From: Stappia stellulata DSM 5886
GTDB lineage: Bacteria; Pseudomonadota; Alphaproteobacteria; Rhizobiales; Stappiaceae
Direction: 5' to 3'
Assembly: GCF_000423705.1 (NCBI RefSeq)
Contig: NZ_AUIM01000011.1
Coordinates: 398,501 to 462,500 of the forward strand
DNA: 64,000 nucleotides
Positions 45,942 through 54,629 of this stretch are shown piece after piece. The position numbers and the translations under genes are program-made. How positions within the stretch are numbered: the stretch's first letter is position 1; the number at the start of each line of letters is the position of its first letter. A model generated the notes under the pieces. It searched no databases. It saw nothing but the letters and a program-made list of their open reading frames with translations, and was not told the origin of the DNA.

Positions 45942-46607
45942 GTGCGCATTCTGATCGTGGAGGACAACAAGACGCTGGCCGACGGGCTCGGGCGGATGCT
46001 GCGTGACGCCGGTTACGTGGTCGATGCGGTGCACGATCGCGAAGGTGCGGATGCGGCCCTGGCCGCCGGCGGTTTCGATCTCGTCGTGCTCGATCTTTCG
46101 CTTCCCGATGGCGACGGTCTGGAGGTGCTGCGGGGGATCCGCGCGCGCGGCAGCCCGACGGCGGTCCTGGTGCTTACCGCGCGCGGTGCTCTGGACGAGC
46201 GCATTCGCGGTCTCGATCACGGGGCAGACGACTATATGACCAAGCCCTTTGAATTCCCGGAACTGGAGGCCCGCATTCGTGCGGTGCTGCGGCGGCACGC
46301 GGGCGCGCGCGGCGGGCGGCTGGAGTGCGGCCCGCTGGTGTTCGACCTCGACGCCCGCCAGGCGCTGATCGACGGCGTTGCGCTCGATCTCACCGCGCGC
46401 GAACTGAACGTTCTCCAGATCCTGATCGGACGCAGCGAGCGGGTGGTCTCCAAGCAGCATATTGCCGAACGGCTGACGGCCTTCGATGCGGATCTCTCGG
46501 AGAACGCTGTCGAGCAATATGTCTCGCGGCTGCGCAAGCGCCTCGAGCCGCATGGACTGCGCATTCGCACGGCACGGGGGCTCGGCTATGCGCTTGAGGT
46601 CGCCTGA
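45942..46607 (+). CDS. tctD: Response regulator, OmpR family (TctD-like)
   Basis: 221-residue regulator with an N-terminal receiver (acidic pocket VEDNK, phospho-acceptor Asp51 in VVLDLSLPDGDG, Lys in YMTKPFEF) and a C-terminal winged helix (TARELNVLQILIGR...ENAVEQYVSRLRKRLEP). It begins at GTG 45942 after GGGGAGG. With the kinase that follows it should control tctCBA and perhaps the binding-protein gene upstream. Confidence 0.93.
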   Translation: MRILIVEDNKTLADGLGRMLRDAGYVVDAVHDREGADAALAAGGFDLVVLDLSLPDGDGLEVLRGIRARGSPTAVLVLTARGALDERIRGLDHGADDYMTKPFEFPELEARIRAVLRRHAGARGGRLECGPLVFDLDARQALIDGVALDLTARELNVLQILIGRSERVVSKQHIAERLTAFDADLSENAVEQYVSRLRKRLEPHGLRIRTARGLGYALEVA

Positions 46608-46611
46608 GGAC

Positions 46612-48081
46612 ATGTCCGTCCTGCCGCCGCGCCCGTCTCGCCGCCCCGTGTTGCGGTCCTTGTCGGCCCGGCTCCTGTTGTGGCTTCTGCTTCCCTTCAG
46701 CCTTTTGGCGGCCATCGGCCTCGTCGACACCTATCGCGAGGCGCGCGAAACCGCCAATGCCGTGCTCGACCGGGTGCTGACCGGCTCGGCGCTGGCGATT
46801 GCCGAGAGGGTGGCGGTCGACCACGAGGGCGAGATCGAGGTCGATGTGCCCTATGTGGCACTGGAGATGTTGACCAGCGCGGCCGAGGACCGGGTATTCT
46901 ACCGGGTGGAGGGGCCGCCGGGCACCTTCGTGACCGGCTACAGGCAACTGCCGGTTCCCCCGCCGGGGGAGGCGACCCAGGTTGCGCGCCAGCCCCGCTT
47001 TGCCGATGCGACCTTTCGCGGGGAGCCGATCCGCATGGTGATTCTTGCCGGCGCCGCCTCGACGGAAAACCGGTCCATCGGTTACCGGGTCGCCGTTGCG
47101 GAAACGACAACCGCCCGCCGGGCTCTGGCCGAGGACATCCTGCTGCGCTCTGCCGCCCGCCAGACCCTGTTGATCCTGATCGCCGCCATCGTCGTTTTCT
47201 TCGGGGTGCGCCGCGCATTGCGTCCGCTTGCTCGGCTGGAGGAAGCGGTCGACCGGCGCACCCCGGATGACCTGCGCCCGATCCGTCACGCGGTTCCGCG
47301 CGAGGTGGACCGGCTCGTCGGCGCGATCAACGGCTTCATGGGGCGGCTGGCCGATGCACTCGCCGCGCTGCGCCGGTTCACCGGCAACGCCTCGCATCAG
47401 ATCCGCACGCCGCTTGCCATCGTCCGGACCCAGATCGAGCTGGCCCGCCGCGCCCGCGATCCGGCGGAGATGACCGCCGCACTTGATGTCGCCGACGCGG
47501 CGGTGGCCCAGAGCGAGCGGACCCTTGCGCAACTTCTCCTTCTGGCGCGGGTGGACGAGGCCTCGGCCGACCGCCTGACGCTGGAGGCGTTCGATCTTTG
47601 CACACTCGCCCGCACCGTAACCGCCGAACTGGAACCCGCCGCCGCGCGAGCCGGTCTCGACCTTGGCTTTGAGGTGGCGCTTGGCCCGGACGGCGATGCC
47701 CGCCCGTTCGTGCGCGGTCAGCGCATGTTGTTCGCCGAACTCCTGCGCAACCTGATCGAGAACGCCATCGCCTATGCGGGGCGGGGCCGCTGCGCGACGG
47801 TCCGGGTCGGGGTCGTCGGGGACGCGAAGGTCTGTCTGGAGGTCGAGGACGACGGTCCGGGCATCCCCGCGCGTGACCGCTCCCGCGCCCTCAAGCGGTT
47901 CGAGCGTCTGACGTCGGAAAACGGGCCGCAGGGCGCGGGGCTGGGGCTTGCGATTGTCGACGAGATCGCCCGACTGATGGGCGCCCGCGTCATCCTGGCC
48001 CCGAACGCCCGCCCCGCAGCCGGTGCCATGGGCCTTTCCGTTCGCATCGTTTTTCCGCGCGTTCCCGAAGAGCGGGCCTGA
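46612..48081 (+). CDS. tctE: Sensor histidine kinase (TctE-like)
   Basis: 489-residue membrane kinase. The first helix is near 22-42, with a periplasmic sensor domain to about 180 (TctE N-terminal type), the second helix near 183-203, HAMP, HisKA with phospho-acceptor His262 in ASHQIRTPLA, and a HATPase (NLIENAIAYAGRG, DDGPGIP, GAGLGLAIVDEI). ATG 46612 is just after the tctD stop with GAGG in between. Its end overlaps a hairpin at 48077. Confidence 0.92.
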   Translation: MSVLPPRPSRRPVLRSLSARLLLWLLLPFSLLAAIGLVDTYREARETANAVLDRVLTGSALAIAERVAVDHEGEIEVDVPYVALEMLTSAAEDRVFYRVEGPPGTFVTGYRQLPVPPPGEATQVARQPRFADATFRGEPIRMVILAGAASTENRSIGYRVAVAETTTARRALAEDILLRSAARQTLLILIAAIVVFFGVRRALRPLARLEEAVDRRTPDDLRPIRHAVPREVDRLVGAINGFMGRLADALAALRRFTGNASHQIRTPLAIVRTQIELARRARDPAEMTAALDVADAAVAQSERTLAQLLLLARVDEASADRLTLEAFDLCTLARTVTAELEPAAARAGLDLGFEVALGPDGDARPFVRGQRMLFAELLRNLIENAIAYAGRGRCATVRVGVVGDAKVCLEVEDDGPGIPARDRSRALKRFERLTSENGPQGAGLGLAIVDEIARLMGARVILAPNARPAAGAMGLSVRIVFPRVPEERA

Positions 48082-48104
48082 CCGTCCGCTTTGGCGGGGT
48101 CAGG
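48077..48104 (+). terminator. Hairpin at the tctE end
   Basis: CCTGACC and GGTCAGG arms plus an inner CCGC/GCGG stem with a two-base bulge, followed by GCTTTCC. It overlaps the tctE stop codon and separates it from the facing gene. Confidence 0.55.
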
Positions 48105-48918
48105 GCTTTCCCTGCGGCCCCTCGTAGGTCCAGCGGTGGGCGGGGGGCGTCGGCCCCTTGTTGCGCCCGCCTTGCTGCATCTGCTCCCAGGAATGAGCCA
48201 GAATGCCGACGGAGCGCGACAGGCAGAAGAAGCCGCGTGCGAGCGGCGCCGGGCAGCCAAGCTCCGCGTAGATCACCGCCGTGGCGCCATCGATGTTCAT
48301 CGGCACGGGTCTGCCTTTCTCGCGGAAAAGCACCGCGTCGATTTCCCGTCCGATGGCGGCGAACGTGCCGGAAACCGCGCCTTCCGCCGCGGCCTGGTCG
48401 ACAAGGTCAAGCAGGCGCGGCGCGCGCGGATCGACAGGCTTGTGGAAGCGGTGGCCGAAGCCCGGGATGAAACGCCCGTGTGCGGCGCGAAAGGCAGCAA
48501 GTCCGTCTGTTGTCGCCTGCCTCAGGTCGCGGCCGGCCTCTCGTCGGTCGGCAATGTCGCGGTAGAGCGCGACCGCCTGTTCGCCGGCGCCGCCATGCAC
48601 GTCGCCCAGCATGTTGACGCCGGTGGCCATGGCGTTGTTCAGCCCGACGCCGCAGGTCGCGGCCATGCGCGCGGCGGCAATCGAGGGGGCCTGGGGACCG
48701 TGATCGACGGCCGCGACGAGCGCGGCCTCGAAAAGCCGAGCGCGTGCTGCATCGAGCGGTGTGCCCATCACCAGATGCCAGATCATCTGCGGGAAGCTCA
48801 GCGCTCCGATCAGGTCCTCGACCGGGAGGCCGCGAAAGGCGATGCGGCCGGGTTCCATGTCGATGATCGACGTGCGCCACCAGTCGGCGACGGGATCGCG
48901 GGTCGGGTCGTCGCTCAT
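48100..48918 (-). CDS. Citryl-CoA lyase-like protein (short citrate synthase family member)
   Basis: 272-residue homologue of the C-terminal part of citrate synthase, about 150 residues shorter than a full synthase. It keeps LNNAMATGVNMLGDVHGGAGEQ with a catalytic-type His and PGFGHRFHKPVDPRAP with the second His and an Arg. Short proteins like this include citryl-CoA lyase. The gene overlaps the class III CoA-transferase gene by ATGA and lies next to the tricarboxylate transporter, so cleavage of a citryl- or related acyl-CoA is plausible. The real substrate is unknown. Confidence 0.8.
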   Translation of the reverse strand: MSDDPTRDPVADWWRTSIIDMEPGRIAFRGLPVEDLIGALSFPQMIWHLVMGTPLDAARARLFEAALVAAVDHGPQAPSIAAARMAATCGVGLNNAMATGVNMLGDVHGGAGEQAVALYRDIADRREAGRDLRQATTDGLAAFRAAHGRFIPGFGHRFHKPVDPRAPRLLDLVDQAAAEGAVSGTFAAIGREIDAVLFREKGRPVPMNIDGATAVIYAELGCPAPLARGFFCLSRSVGILAHSWEQMQQGGRNKGPTPPAHRWTYEGPQGKP

Positions 48919-50111
48919 ATCGCGCCCTCCTTTTCCAGGGACCGAAGGTCGTCGTCACCTAGTCCAAGCGCCCGGTAGACGTCGTCGTTGTCGCGTCCGA
49001 GCACTGGCGGAGGGGTGTCAACCGACGGTGCATCGCCATTCACCTTGATCCCGGTACGCACCGTCTTGATGGCCCGCCCGACGCCGGGCACATCGTCGAA
49101 CGCCGCGATCATCCCGCGATCCGCCACCTGCGGATGGTCGAGCGCATCGGGGACGGTGAGGATTTCGCCGGACGGGATGCCCCTGGCGCTGAACAACGCC
49201 ACCCAGTCGGCGGCATCGCGCTCGGCGAGGCTTTTTTCAAGCTCCGCCTTGAGCGCGTATCGATTGGCCTTGCGGGTCTCGCGGGTTGCGTAGTCGGCAT
49301 GTGCGAGGAGGTCGGGCCGCTTCAGAACCGTGCAGAGCGCTTCCCATTGCTCGTCCTTGTTGGCGGCGATGTTGAGCGCTCCGTTGCGGGCCTGAAAGGC
49401 ACCGGAGGGCGCCGACGTCGTGTTCTCGTTGCCATGGGCTGCTGGCGTCTGCCCGGCGATCAGCCAGTTCGACACAACCCAGCCCATGGTGGCGAGCGTC
49501 GCTTCAAGCATCGACACATCGAGGAAAACGGGCGTTTCGCGAGGGCCTGCCAGGCTTGCCGAAATCGCGAAGGCGGCCGTGAGCCCGCCAATGGTGTCGG
49601 CCACCGGATAACCGACCCGCAAGGGGGCGCTTTCGGCATCGCCGGTAACCGACATGACACCGGACAGCCCCTGCACGATCTGGTCGTAGGCGGGCATGGC
49701 GCGCATCGGTCCGTCCTGTCCGAAGCCGGAGATCGCGCAATAGACGAGGCGCGGGTTGAGCGGCTTGAGGTCCTGGAATCCGACGCCGAGACGGTCCATC
49801 ACGCCGGGGCGGAAATTTTCCACCACCACGTCGGCCGTGGCGACGAGCTTCTTGAACAGCGCGACGCCGGCGGGGGTCTTGAGGTTGAGCGTGACGCTCT
49901 TCTTGCCGGCGTTCTGGGCGAGGAAGGAGACCCCCATATTGGCGGCATTGAGCGCCGGATCCGCACCGAGCTGCCGGGCGAGATCACCCTTGCCCGGTCG
50001 CTCGATCTTGATTACCTCGGCCCCGAAATGCGCCAGTTGATGGCAGCAGAACGGGCCCGAAAGCACATTCGTCAGATCCAGAACGCGAATGCCTTGAAGA
50101 GAGCCTGCCAT
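48915..50111 (-). CDS. CaiB/BaiF class III CoA-transferase
   Basis: 398-residue CoA-transferase of family III. It starts LQGIRVLDLTNVLSGPFCCHQLAHFGAEVIKIE, the conserved N-terminal fold. The catalytic Asp is likely Asp143 in MPAYDQIVQGLSGVM, equivalent to Asp169 of formyl-CoA transferase. It moves CoA between carboxylates; context (downstream citryl-CoA-lyase-like gene, Tct transporter) suggests activation of citrate or a similar tricarboxylate. ATG 50111 is chosen as the standard start; nine upstream codons are open. Confidence 0.9.
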   Translation of the reverse strand: MAGSLQGIRVLDLTNVLSGPFCCHQLAHFGAEVIKIERPGKGDLARQLGADPALNAANMGVSFLAQNAGKKSVTLNLKTPAGVALFKKLVATADVVVENFRPGVMDRLGVGFQDLKPLNPRLVYCAISGFGQDGPMRAMPAYDQIVQGLSGVMSVTGDAESAPLRVGYPVADTIGGLTAAFAISASLAGPRETPVFLDVSMLEATLATMGWVVSNWLIAGQTPAAHGNENTTSAPSGAFQARNGALNIAANKDEQWEALCTVLKRPDLLAHADYATRETRKANRYALKAELEKSLAERDAADWVALFSARGIPSGEILTVPDALDHPQVADRGMIAAFDDVPGVGRAIKTVRTGIKVNGDAPSVDTPPPVLGRDNDDVYRALGLGDDDLRSLEKEGAI

Positions 50112-50159
50112 GAAGCGCCTCGTGCCGTGGTGCGACAAGCGTCCCCCGGCGCGAGGAGA

Positions 50160-51716
50160 TCACGCCCGACGGGTGTCGCGGGAGGATGTCGTTTCGCTAT
50201 AGCGGTCCCGCATCCATTGGCCAAGGGCGTCGGCCTGGTCCTGCGACAGGTGCAGGCCGAGCTTGGAGCGCCGCCACAGCACATCCTCCGCGTTGCGCGC
50301 CCACTCCCGGTCCATCATGTAGGCGACTTCCCGGGCGTAGAGGTCGGCGCCGAAATGTCGTCCGAGGTCGTCGGCCGTCTGGGCGCCGTCGAGGATGGCG
50401 CTTGCGCATGTGCCATAATTGCGCGCCAGCCGTTGCACGAGCCTGGGCGGCAGGTCCGGATGGGCCGTCTGCAGGTCGCGAACCAGATCGCCGAAGCCGG
50501 TCGGTGGGAAATCGCCGCCGGGCAAGGTCGCGGAACGCGTCCAGGGTTTCCCGACGGCGCCGAGCACGCTTTCCACGTGTTCCAGCACCGAAAGCGCCAG
50601 CCGGCGATAGGTGGTGATCTTGCCGCCGAAGATATTCACCAGCGGGGCGTGGTCCGCGCCGCCGGCACCCGTGTCGAGCTTGAGGACGTAGTCGCGCGTC
50701 GCTTCCTGTGCCTTGGAGGCGCCGTCGTCGAACAGCGGCCGCACGCCGGAGTAGGTCCACACCACATCGTCGCGCTTGATCGGCGTCTTGAAGTATTCGC
50801 TGGCGGCCGCCGCCAGATAGAGGATTTCCTCCTCTGTCGCGGCCACATCGGCCGGGTCGCCCTCGTAGTCGCGGTCGGTGGTGCCGATCAGCGTGAAGTC
50901 CTGCTCATAGGGAATGGCGAAGACGATACGTCCGTCGGCATTCTGGAAGATATAGGCGCGGTCGTGGTCGAACAGCTTTCGCACGACGATATGGCTGCCT
51001 TGAACGAGGCGCACGTTGTGCGCATCGTTGCGCTTCAGGGCACTTTCCAGCAGGTGGTCGACCCAGGGGCCGGCGGCATTGACCATCAGCCGCGCCGTGA
51101 CGTCGCGGGTCGCGTCCGTCTCGGTGTCGCGCAGCGTGGCGTGCCAGATGTCACCGTCGCGGCGCGCCGCGACGACTTGTGTGCGGGTGTTGATTTCCGC
51201 GCCCCTGTCGGCGGCGTCGCGCGCGTTGAGCGCCACCAGCCGCGCATCGTCGACCCAGCAATCGGAATATTCGAAGGCGGTGGAAAATCCGGGTTTCAAC
51301 GGCTCGCCGGCCAGGTTCTTGCGCAGATCGAGCGTGCGCGTGGCCGGCAACAGTTTGCGTCCGCCCAGATGGTCATAGAGAAACAGACCGAGCCGCAGCA
51401 GCCAGCGGGGCCGCAGCCCCTTGGAATGCGGCAGGACGAACCGCAACGGCCGGATGATATGCGGTGCGATCGACCACAGAAGCTCGCGCTCGCTCAAGGC
51501 CTCGCGCACCAATCGGAATTCGTAGAACTCCAGATAGCGCAGGCCGCCGTGAATGAGCTTGGTCGACCAGGACGAAGTGCCGCTCGCGAGGTCGTTCATT
51601 TCCGCAAGGCAGACGGAATAGCCGCGCCCGGCGGCGTCCCGGGCAATGCCGCAGCCGTTGATGCCTCCGCCGACGACCAGCAGGTCGTAGTCGGTGTGTT
51701 GCGCTTGCGACGCCAT
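50160..51716 (-). CDS. glpD: Glycerol-3-phosphate dehydrogenase (FAD, aerobic)
   Basis: 518-residue membrane-associated flavoenzyme oxidising glycerol-3-phosphate to dihydroxyacetone phosphate and passing electrons to quinone. FAD motif VVGGGINGCGIARDAAGRG is near the N-terminus, followed by SSWSTKLIHGGLRYLE, the GlpD signature, and IFGGKITTYRRLALSV near 330-380. The C-terminal cap DLGRHFGADLYAREV is present. ATG 51716 overlaps the glpR stop as TGATG. Confidence 0.96.
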   Translation of the reverse strand: MASQAQHTDYDLLVVGGGINGCGIARDAAGRGYSVCLAEMNDLASGTSSWSTKLIHGGLRYLEFYEFRLVREALSERELLWSIAPHIIRPLRFVLPHSKGLRPRWLLRLGLFLYDHLGGRKLLPATRTLDLRKNLAGEPLKPGFSTAFEYSDCWVDDARLVALNARDAADRGAEINTRTQVVAARRDGDIWHATLRDTETDATRDVTARLMVNAAGPWVDHLLESALKRNDAHNVRLVQGSHIVVRKLFDHDRAYIFQNADGRIVFAIPYEQDFTLIGTTDRDYEGDPADVAATEEEILYLAAAASEYFKTPIKRDDVVWTYSGVRPLFDDGASKAQEATRDYVLKLDTGAGGADHAPLVNIFGGKITTYRRLALSVLEHVESVLGAVGKPWTRSATLPGGDFPPTGFGDLVRDLQTAHPDLPPRLVQRLARNYGTCASAILDGAQTADDLGRHFGADLYAREVAYMMDREWARNAEDVLWRRSKLGLHLSQDQADALGQWMRDRYSETTSSRDTRRA

Positions 51717-52546
51717 CACGCCCCTTCCTGTTCCTGGCCGGCAGTGGGCAGGGAGCCGAACGCAGAACCGTTCCCCCTGCCGTCGCCGGCAATCTCGATA
51801 CGTACGTTGTGCTCACGGCAGATGGTCACCACGCTGTCGGGCGGCGCAGTGTCCGTGACGAAGATGTCGATTTGCGACAGATGGGCGATGCGCACCGGGG
51901 CGCTGCGTTCGAACTTCATCGCGTCGGCGACCAGCAGCGTCTGGCGGGCGTGGCTGAGAATCTCGCGCGCGACCCGCACCTCGCGAAAATCATAGTCGAA
52001 AATCGTTCCGTCGGCATCGATCGCGGATGCGCCGATGACGGCGTAGTCCACCTTGAACTGCCGGATGAAATCCACCGTTGCCTCGCCGACGATGCCGCCG
52101 TCGGAGGGACGCACCTGTCCGCCGGCGATGATCACTTCCACGTCCGGTGCCGAGCGCAGGATGTTGGCAACGTTGATGTTGTTCGTGATCGCCATGATGC
52201 CGTCGTGCTGGCGCAGGGCGCGGGCCACCTGCTCCGTGGTCGTGCCGATGTTCAGCATGATCGAGGCATTGTCGGGGATGAGGGCGGCGGCCCTCTTGCC
52301 GATGAGCTGCTTGGCATCGGAGGCCAGCTGGCGGCGGGCGTCATAGGCGTAGTTTGCGATCCCCGACGGGAGAACCGCCCCTCCGTGCACGCGCTGCAGC
52401 ATTCCGCGTTCGCACAACTCGTTCAGGTCCTTGCGGATCGTCTGGGGCGTGACGTCGAACTCACCTGCAAGGCCGTCGACGTCCACCCGGCCGGAGCGGC
52501 GCGCGCGGTCCAGGATTTCGGACTGGCGGGGCGAAACCGGATCCAT
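51716..52546 (-). CDS. glpR: DeoR-family regulator of glycerol genes
   Basis: 276-residue DeoR regulator. The N-terminal winged helix reads RQSEILDRARRSGRVDVDGLAGEFDVTPQTIRKDLNEL. The sensor domain keeps LNIGTTTEQVARAL and GGQVRPSDGGIVG, the sugar-phosphate-binding segments. In GlpR the effector is glycerol-3-phosphate. It is divergent from glpV and translationally coupled to glpD. The intergenic region carries inverted and direct repeats that are candidate binding sites. Confidence 0.93.
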   Translation of the reverse strand: MDPVSPRQSEILDRARRSGRVDVDGLAGEFDVTPQTIRKDLNELCERGMLQRVHGGAVLPSGIANYAYDARRQLASDAKQLIGKRAAALIPDNASIMLNIGTTTEQVARALRQHDGIMAITNNINVANILRSAPDVEVIIAGGQVRPSDGGIVGEATVDFIRQFKVDYAVIGASAIDADGTIFDYDFREVRVAREILSHARQTLLVADAMKFERSAPVRIAHLSQIDIFVTDTAPPDSVVTICREHNVRIEIAGDGRGNGSAFGSLPTAGQEQEGA

Positions 52547-52569
52547 TCAGTTGCCTTTCGTTTTCTTTC

Positions 52570-52593
52570 GCATTGCAACAAGATTTGCAATGC
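52570..52593. promoter_or_regulatory. Perfect inverted repeat in the glpR-glpV intergenic region
   Basis: GCATTGCAA and TTGCAATGC, separated by six bases, lie 24 bases upstream of the glpR start. Direct TTTCG repeats at 52556 and 52566 abut the left arm, and another TTTCG lies near 52690 at the glpV promoter. Together they are good candidates for autoregulatory GlpR sites, but which repeat is the operator is unknown. Confidence 0.55.
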
Positions 52594-52674
52594 ATGGGTT
52601 TTTTAAGGCCGATTGAGACAAATTACACCATGATTTGAGCCTGAGACGCAAAAAATGGCAAGTCAGTTTTCGGG

Positions 52675-52703
52675 TTGACGTTCACTTTTTTTCGTTTGAT
52701 AGT
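52675..52703 (+). promoter_or_regulatory. Sigma-70-like promoter of glpV
   Basis: TTGACG (52675-52680), a 17-base spacer, and GATAGT (52698-52703) lie 32 bases before the glpV start. Five of six and four of six bases match the consensus. Confidence 0.55.
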
Positions 52704-52734
52704 CAAGTTGCAGTTTCGCAAGGGAGGAAACCAA

Positions 52735-54471
52735 ATGCGACACAAGATGCTGGCAGCTGTTGCTGCTGCCGCGCTTATCGCGGGTTCGGGATCGGCGTTT
52801 GCCGGGCCCGAGGAGGCGAAGAAGTGGATTGATAGCGAATTCCAGCCCTCCACGCTGACGAAAGATCAGCAGATGGCGGAGATGGAGTGGTTCATCGATG
52901 CGGCCAAGCCCTACGCGGGCCTGGAGATCAACGTGCTGTCGGAGGGCATTCCGACCCACGTCTATGAATCCAAGACGCTCACGCAGGCGTTCGAGGAGAT
53001 CACCGGTATCAAGGTCAACCATCAGATCCTCGGTGAGGGCGAAGTGGTGCAGGCCATGCAGACGCAGATGCAGACCAACCGCAATCTGTACGATGCCTAT
53101 GTGAACGATTCCGACCTTATCGGAACGCACTCGCGCCTGCAGCAGGCCGTCAACCTGACGGACTGGATGGCGGGCGAAGGCAAGGATGTCACGTCGCCGA
53201 CGCTCGATCTAGACGATTTCATGGGCATCAGCTTCACGACCGGGCCGGACGGCGATCTCTATCAGCTTCCCGACCAGCAGTTCGCGAACCTTTACTGGTT
53301 CCGCAAGGACTGGTTCGAACGCGAGGATCTGAAGGCCGCGTTCAAGGAAAAATACGGCTACGAACTCGGCGTCCCGGTCAACTGGTCGGCTTACGAGGAC
53401 ATCGCGGAATTTTTCTCCGAAGACGTCAAGGAAATTGACGGTGTTCGCGTCTACGGCCACTTGGACTATGGCAAGCGGGCCCCCGATCTCGGATGGCGCA
53501 TGACCGACGCGTGGCTGTCCATGGCAGGTGCCGGTTCGCCCGGTGAGCCGAACGGCCGTCCCATCGACGAGTGGGGCATCCGCATGGAGGAAGGTTCGTG
53601 CAATCCGTCCGGTGCGTCCGTGTCGCGCGGTGGCGCAACCAACGGCCCGGCTGCGGTCTATGCGATCCGCAAATGGGATGAATGGCTGCGCAAGTATGCA
53701 CCTCCGGGGGCCGCCGACTACGACTTCTACCAGTCGCTCCCGGCGCTGAGCCAGGGCAATGTCGCCCAGCAGATTTTCTGGTACACCGCGTTCCTCGCCG
53801 ACATGGTCAAGCCGCGCTCGGAAGGCAACAACACGGTGGACGAGGATGGCCTGCCGCTGTGGCGTGCGGCACCCAGCCCGCACGGACCCTACTGGGAAGA
53901 AGGCCAGAAGGTCGGCTACCAGGATGTGGGTTCCTGGACGATCCTGAAGTCCACTCCGATGGAGCGTGCAAAGGCGGCCTGGCTTTATGCGCAGTTCGTG
54001 ACCTCCAAGACCATCGATGTGAAGAAGAGCCACGTCGGTCTCACCTTCGCCCGCGACAGCACCGTGCGGCATGAAAGCTTCACCGAGCGTTCGGCAAACC
54101 TGGGCGGTGTCGTCGAGTTCTATCGCTCGCCCGACCGCGTCCGCTGGTCGCCGACCGGTGTGAACGTGCCGGACTATCCGAAGCTGGCGCAGCTGTGGTG
54201 GCAGCAGATCGGCGACGTCAACTCGGGTGCCTTCACGCCGCAGGAAGCCATGGACCGTCTCGCTGGCGAGATGGACACGATCATGGCCCGCATGCAGCGC
54301 GCCGACGAAGCCAACAGCACCTACGGTGGCTGTGGCCCGCGTCTGAACGAGCCCAAGGATCCGTCCGAGTGGCTTGGAAAGGGCGGCGCCAAGGCGAAGC
54401 TGGAAAACGAGAAGCCGCAAGGCGAAACCGTCAATTACGACGAACTCGTCAAGCGCTGGGCCGAGAATTGA
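52735..54471 (+). CDS. glpV: Glycerol ABC transporter, periplasmic binding protein
   Basis: 578-residue periplasmic receptor with signal peptide (MRHKMLAAVAAAALIAGSGSA). The large size and LEINVLSEGIPTHVYESKTL start of the binding domain match GlpV of the rhizobial GlpSTPQUV importer. GGGAGGA precedes ATG 52735. It is first in the uptake operon and is followed by a hairpin at 54491 before the ATPase genes, consistent with higher expression of the receptor. Confidence 0.93.
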   Translation: MRHKMLAAVAAAALIAGSGSAFAGPEEAKKWIDSEFQPSTLTKDQQMAEMEWFIDAAKPYAGLEINVLSEGIPTHVYESKTLTQAFEEITGIKVNHQILGEGEVVQAMQTQMQTNRNLYDAYVNDSDLIGTHSRLQQAVNLTDWMAGEGKDVTSPTLDLDDFMGISFTTGPDGDLYQLPDQQFANLYWFRKDWFEREDLKAAFKEKYGYELGVPVNWSAYEDIAEFFSEDVKEIDGVRVYGHLDYGKRAPDLGWRMTDAWLSMAGAGSPGEPNGRPIDEWGIRMEEGSCNPSGASVSRGGATNGPAAVYAIRKWDEWLRKYAPPGAADYDFYQSLPALSQGNVAQQIFWYTAFLADMVKPRSEGNNTVDEDGLPLWRAAPSPHGPYWEEGQKVGYQDVGSWTILKSTPMERAKAAWLYAQFVTSKTIDVKKSHVGLTFARDSTVRHESFTERSANLGGVVEFYRSPDRVRWSPTGVNVPDYPKLAQLWWQQIGDVNSGAFTPQEAMDRLAGEMDTIMARMQRADEANSTYGGCGPRLNEPKDPSEWLGKGGAKAKLENEKPQGETVNYDELVKRWAEN

Positions 54472-54490
54472 TCAAGGCCTGACCTATGGC

Positions 54491-54511
54491 GGTCCGGGGC
54501 ATTCCCGGGCC
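54491..54511 (+). terminator. Hairpin between glpV and glpS
   Basis: Eight-base arms GGTCCGGG and CCCGGGCC with a five-base loop and one G:T pair. No good T tract. It probably protects the glpV mRNA 3' end or attenuates transcription rather than ending the operon. Confidence 0.5.
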
Positions 54512-54629
54512 GTCCTTTCGCGGCAGATAGTCACGACGCGAAATGCGCCCGTTGGAAGAGCGGGCGGACGCGGCGCAAGCCGTGCAAATCCGAACACCCT
54601 CACTTGATCCATTGCTAAAGGCGGCAATC

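Noticed and set aside
49134..51995. 953-codon plus-strand frame opposite the CoA-transferase, glpD and glpR
   Set aside because: Antisense shadow of three well-supported genes.
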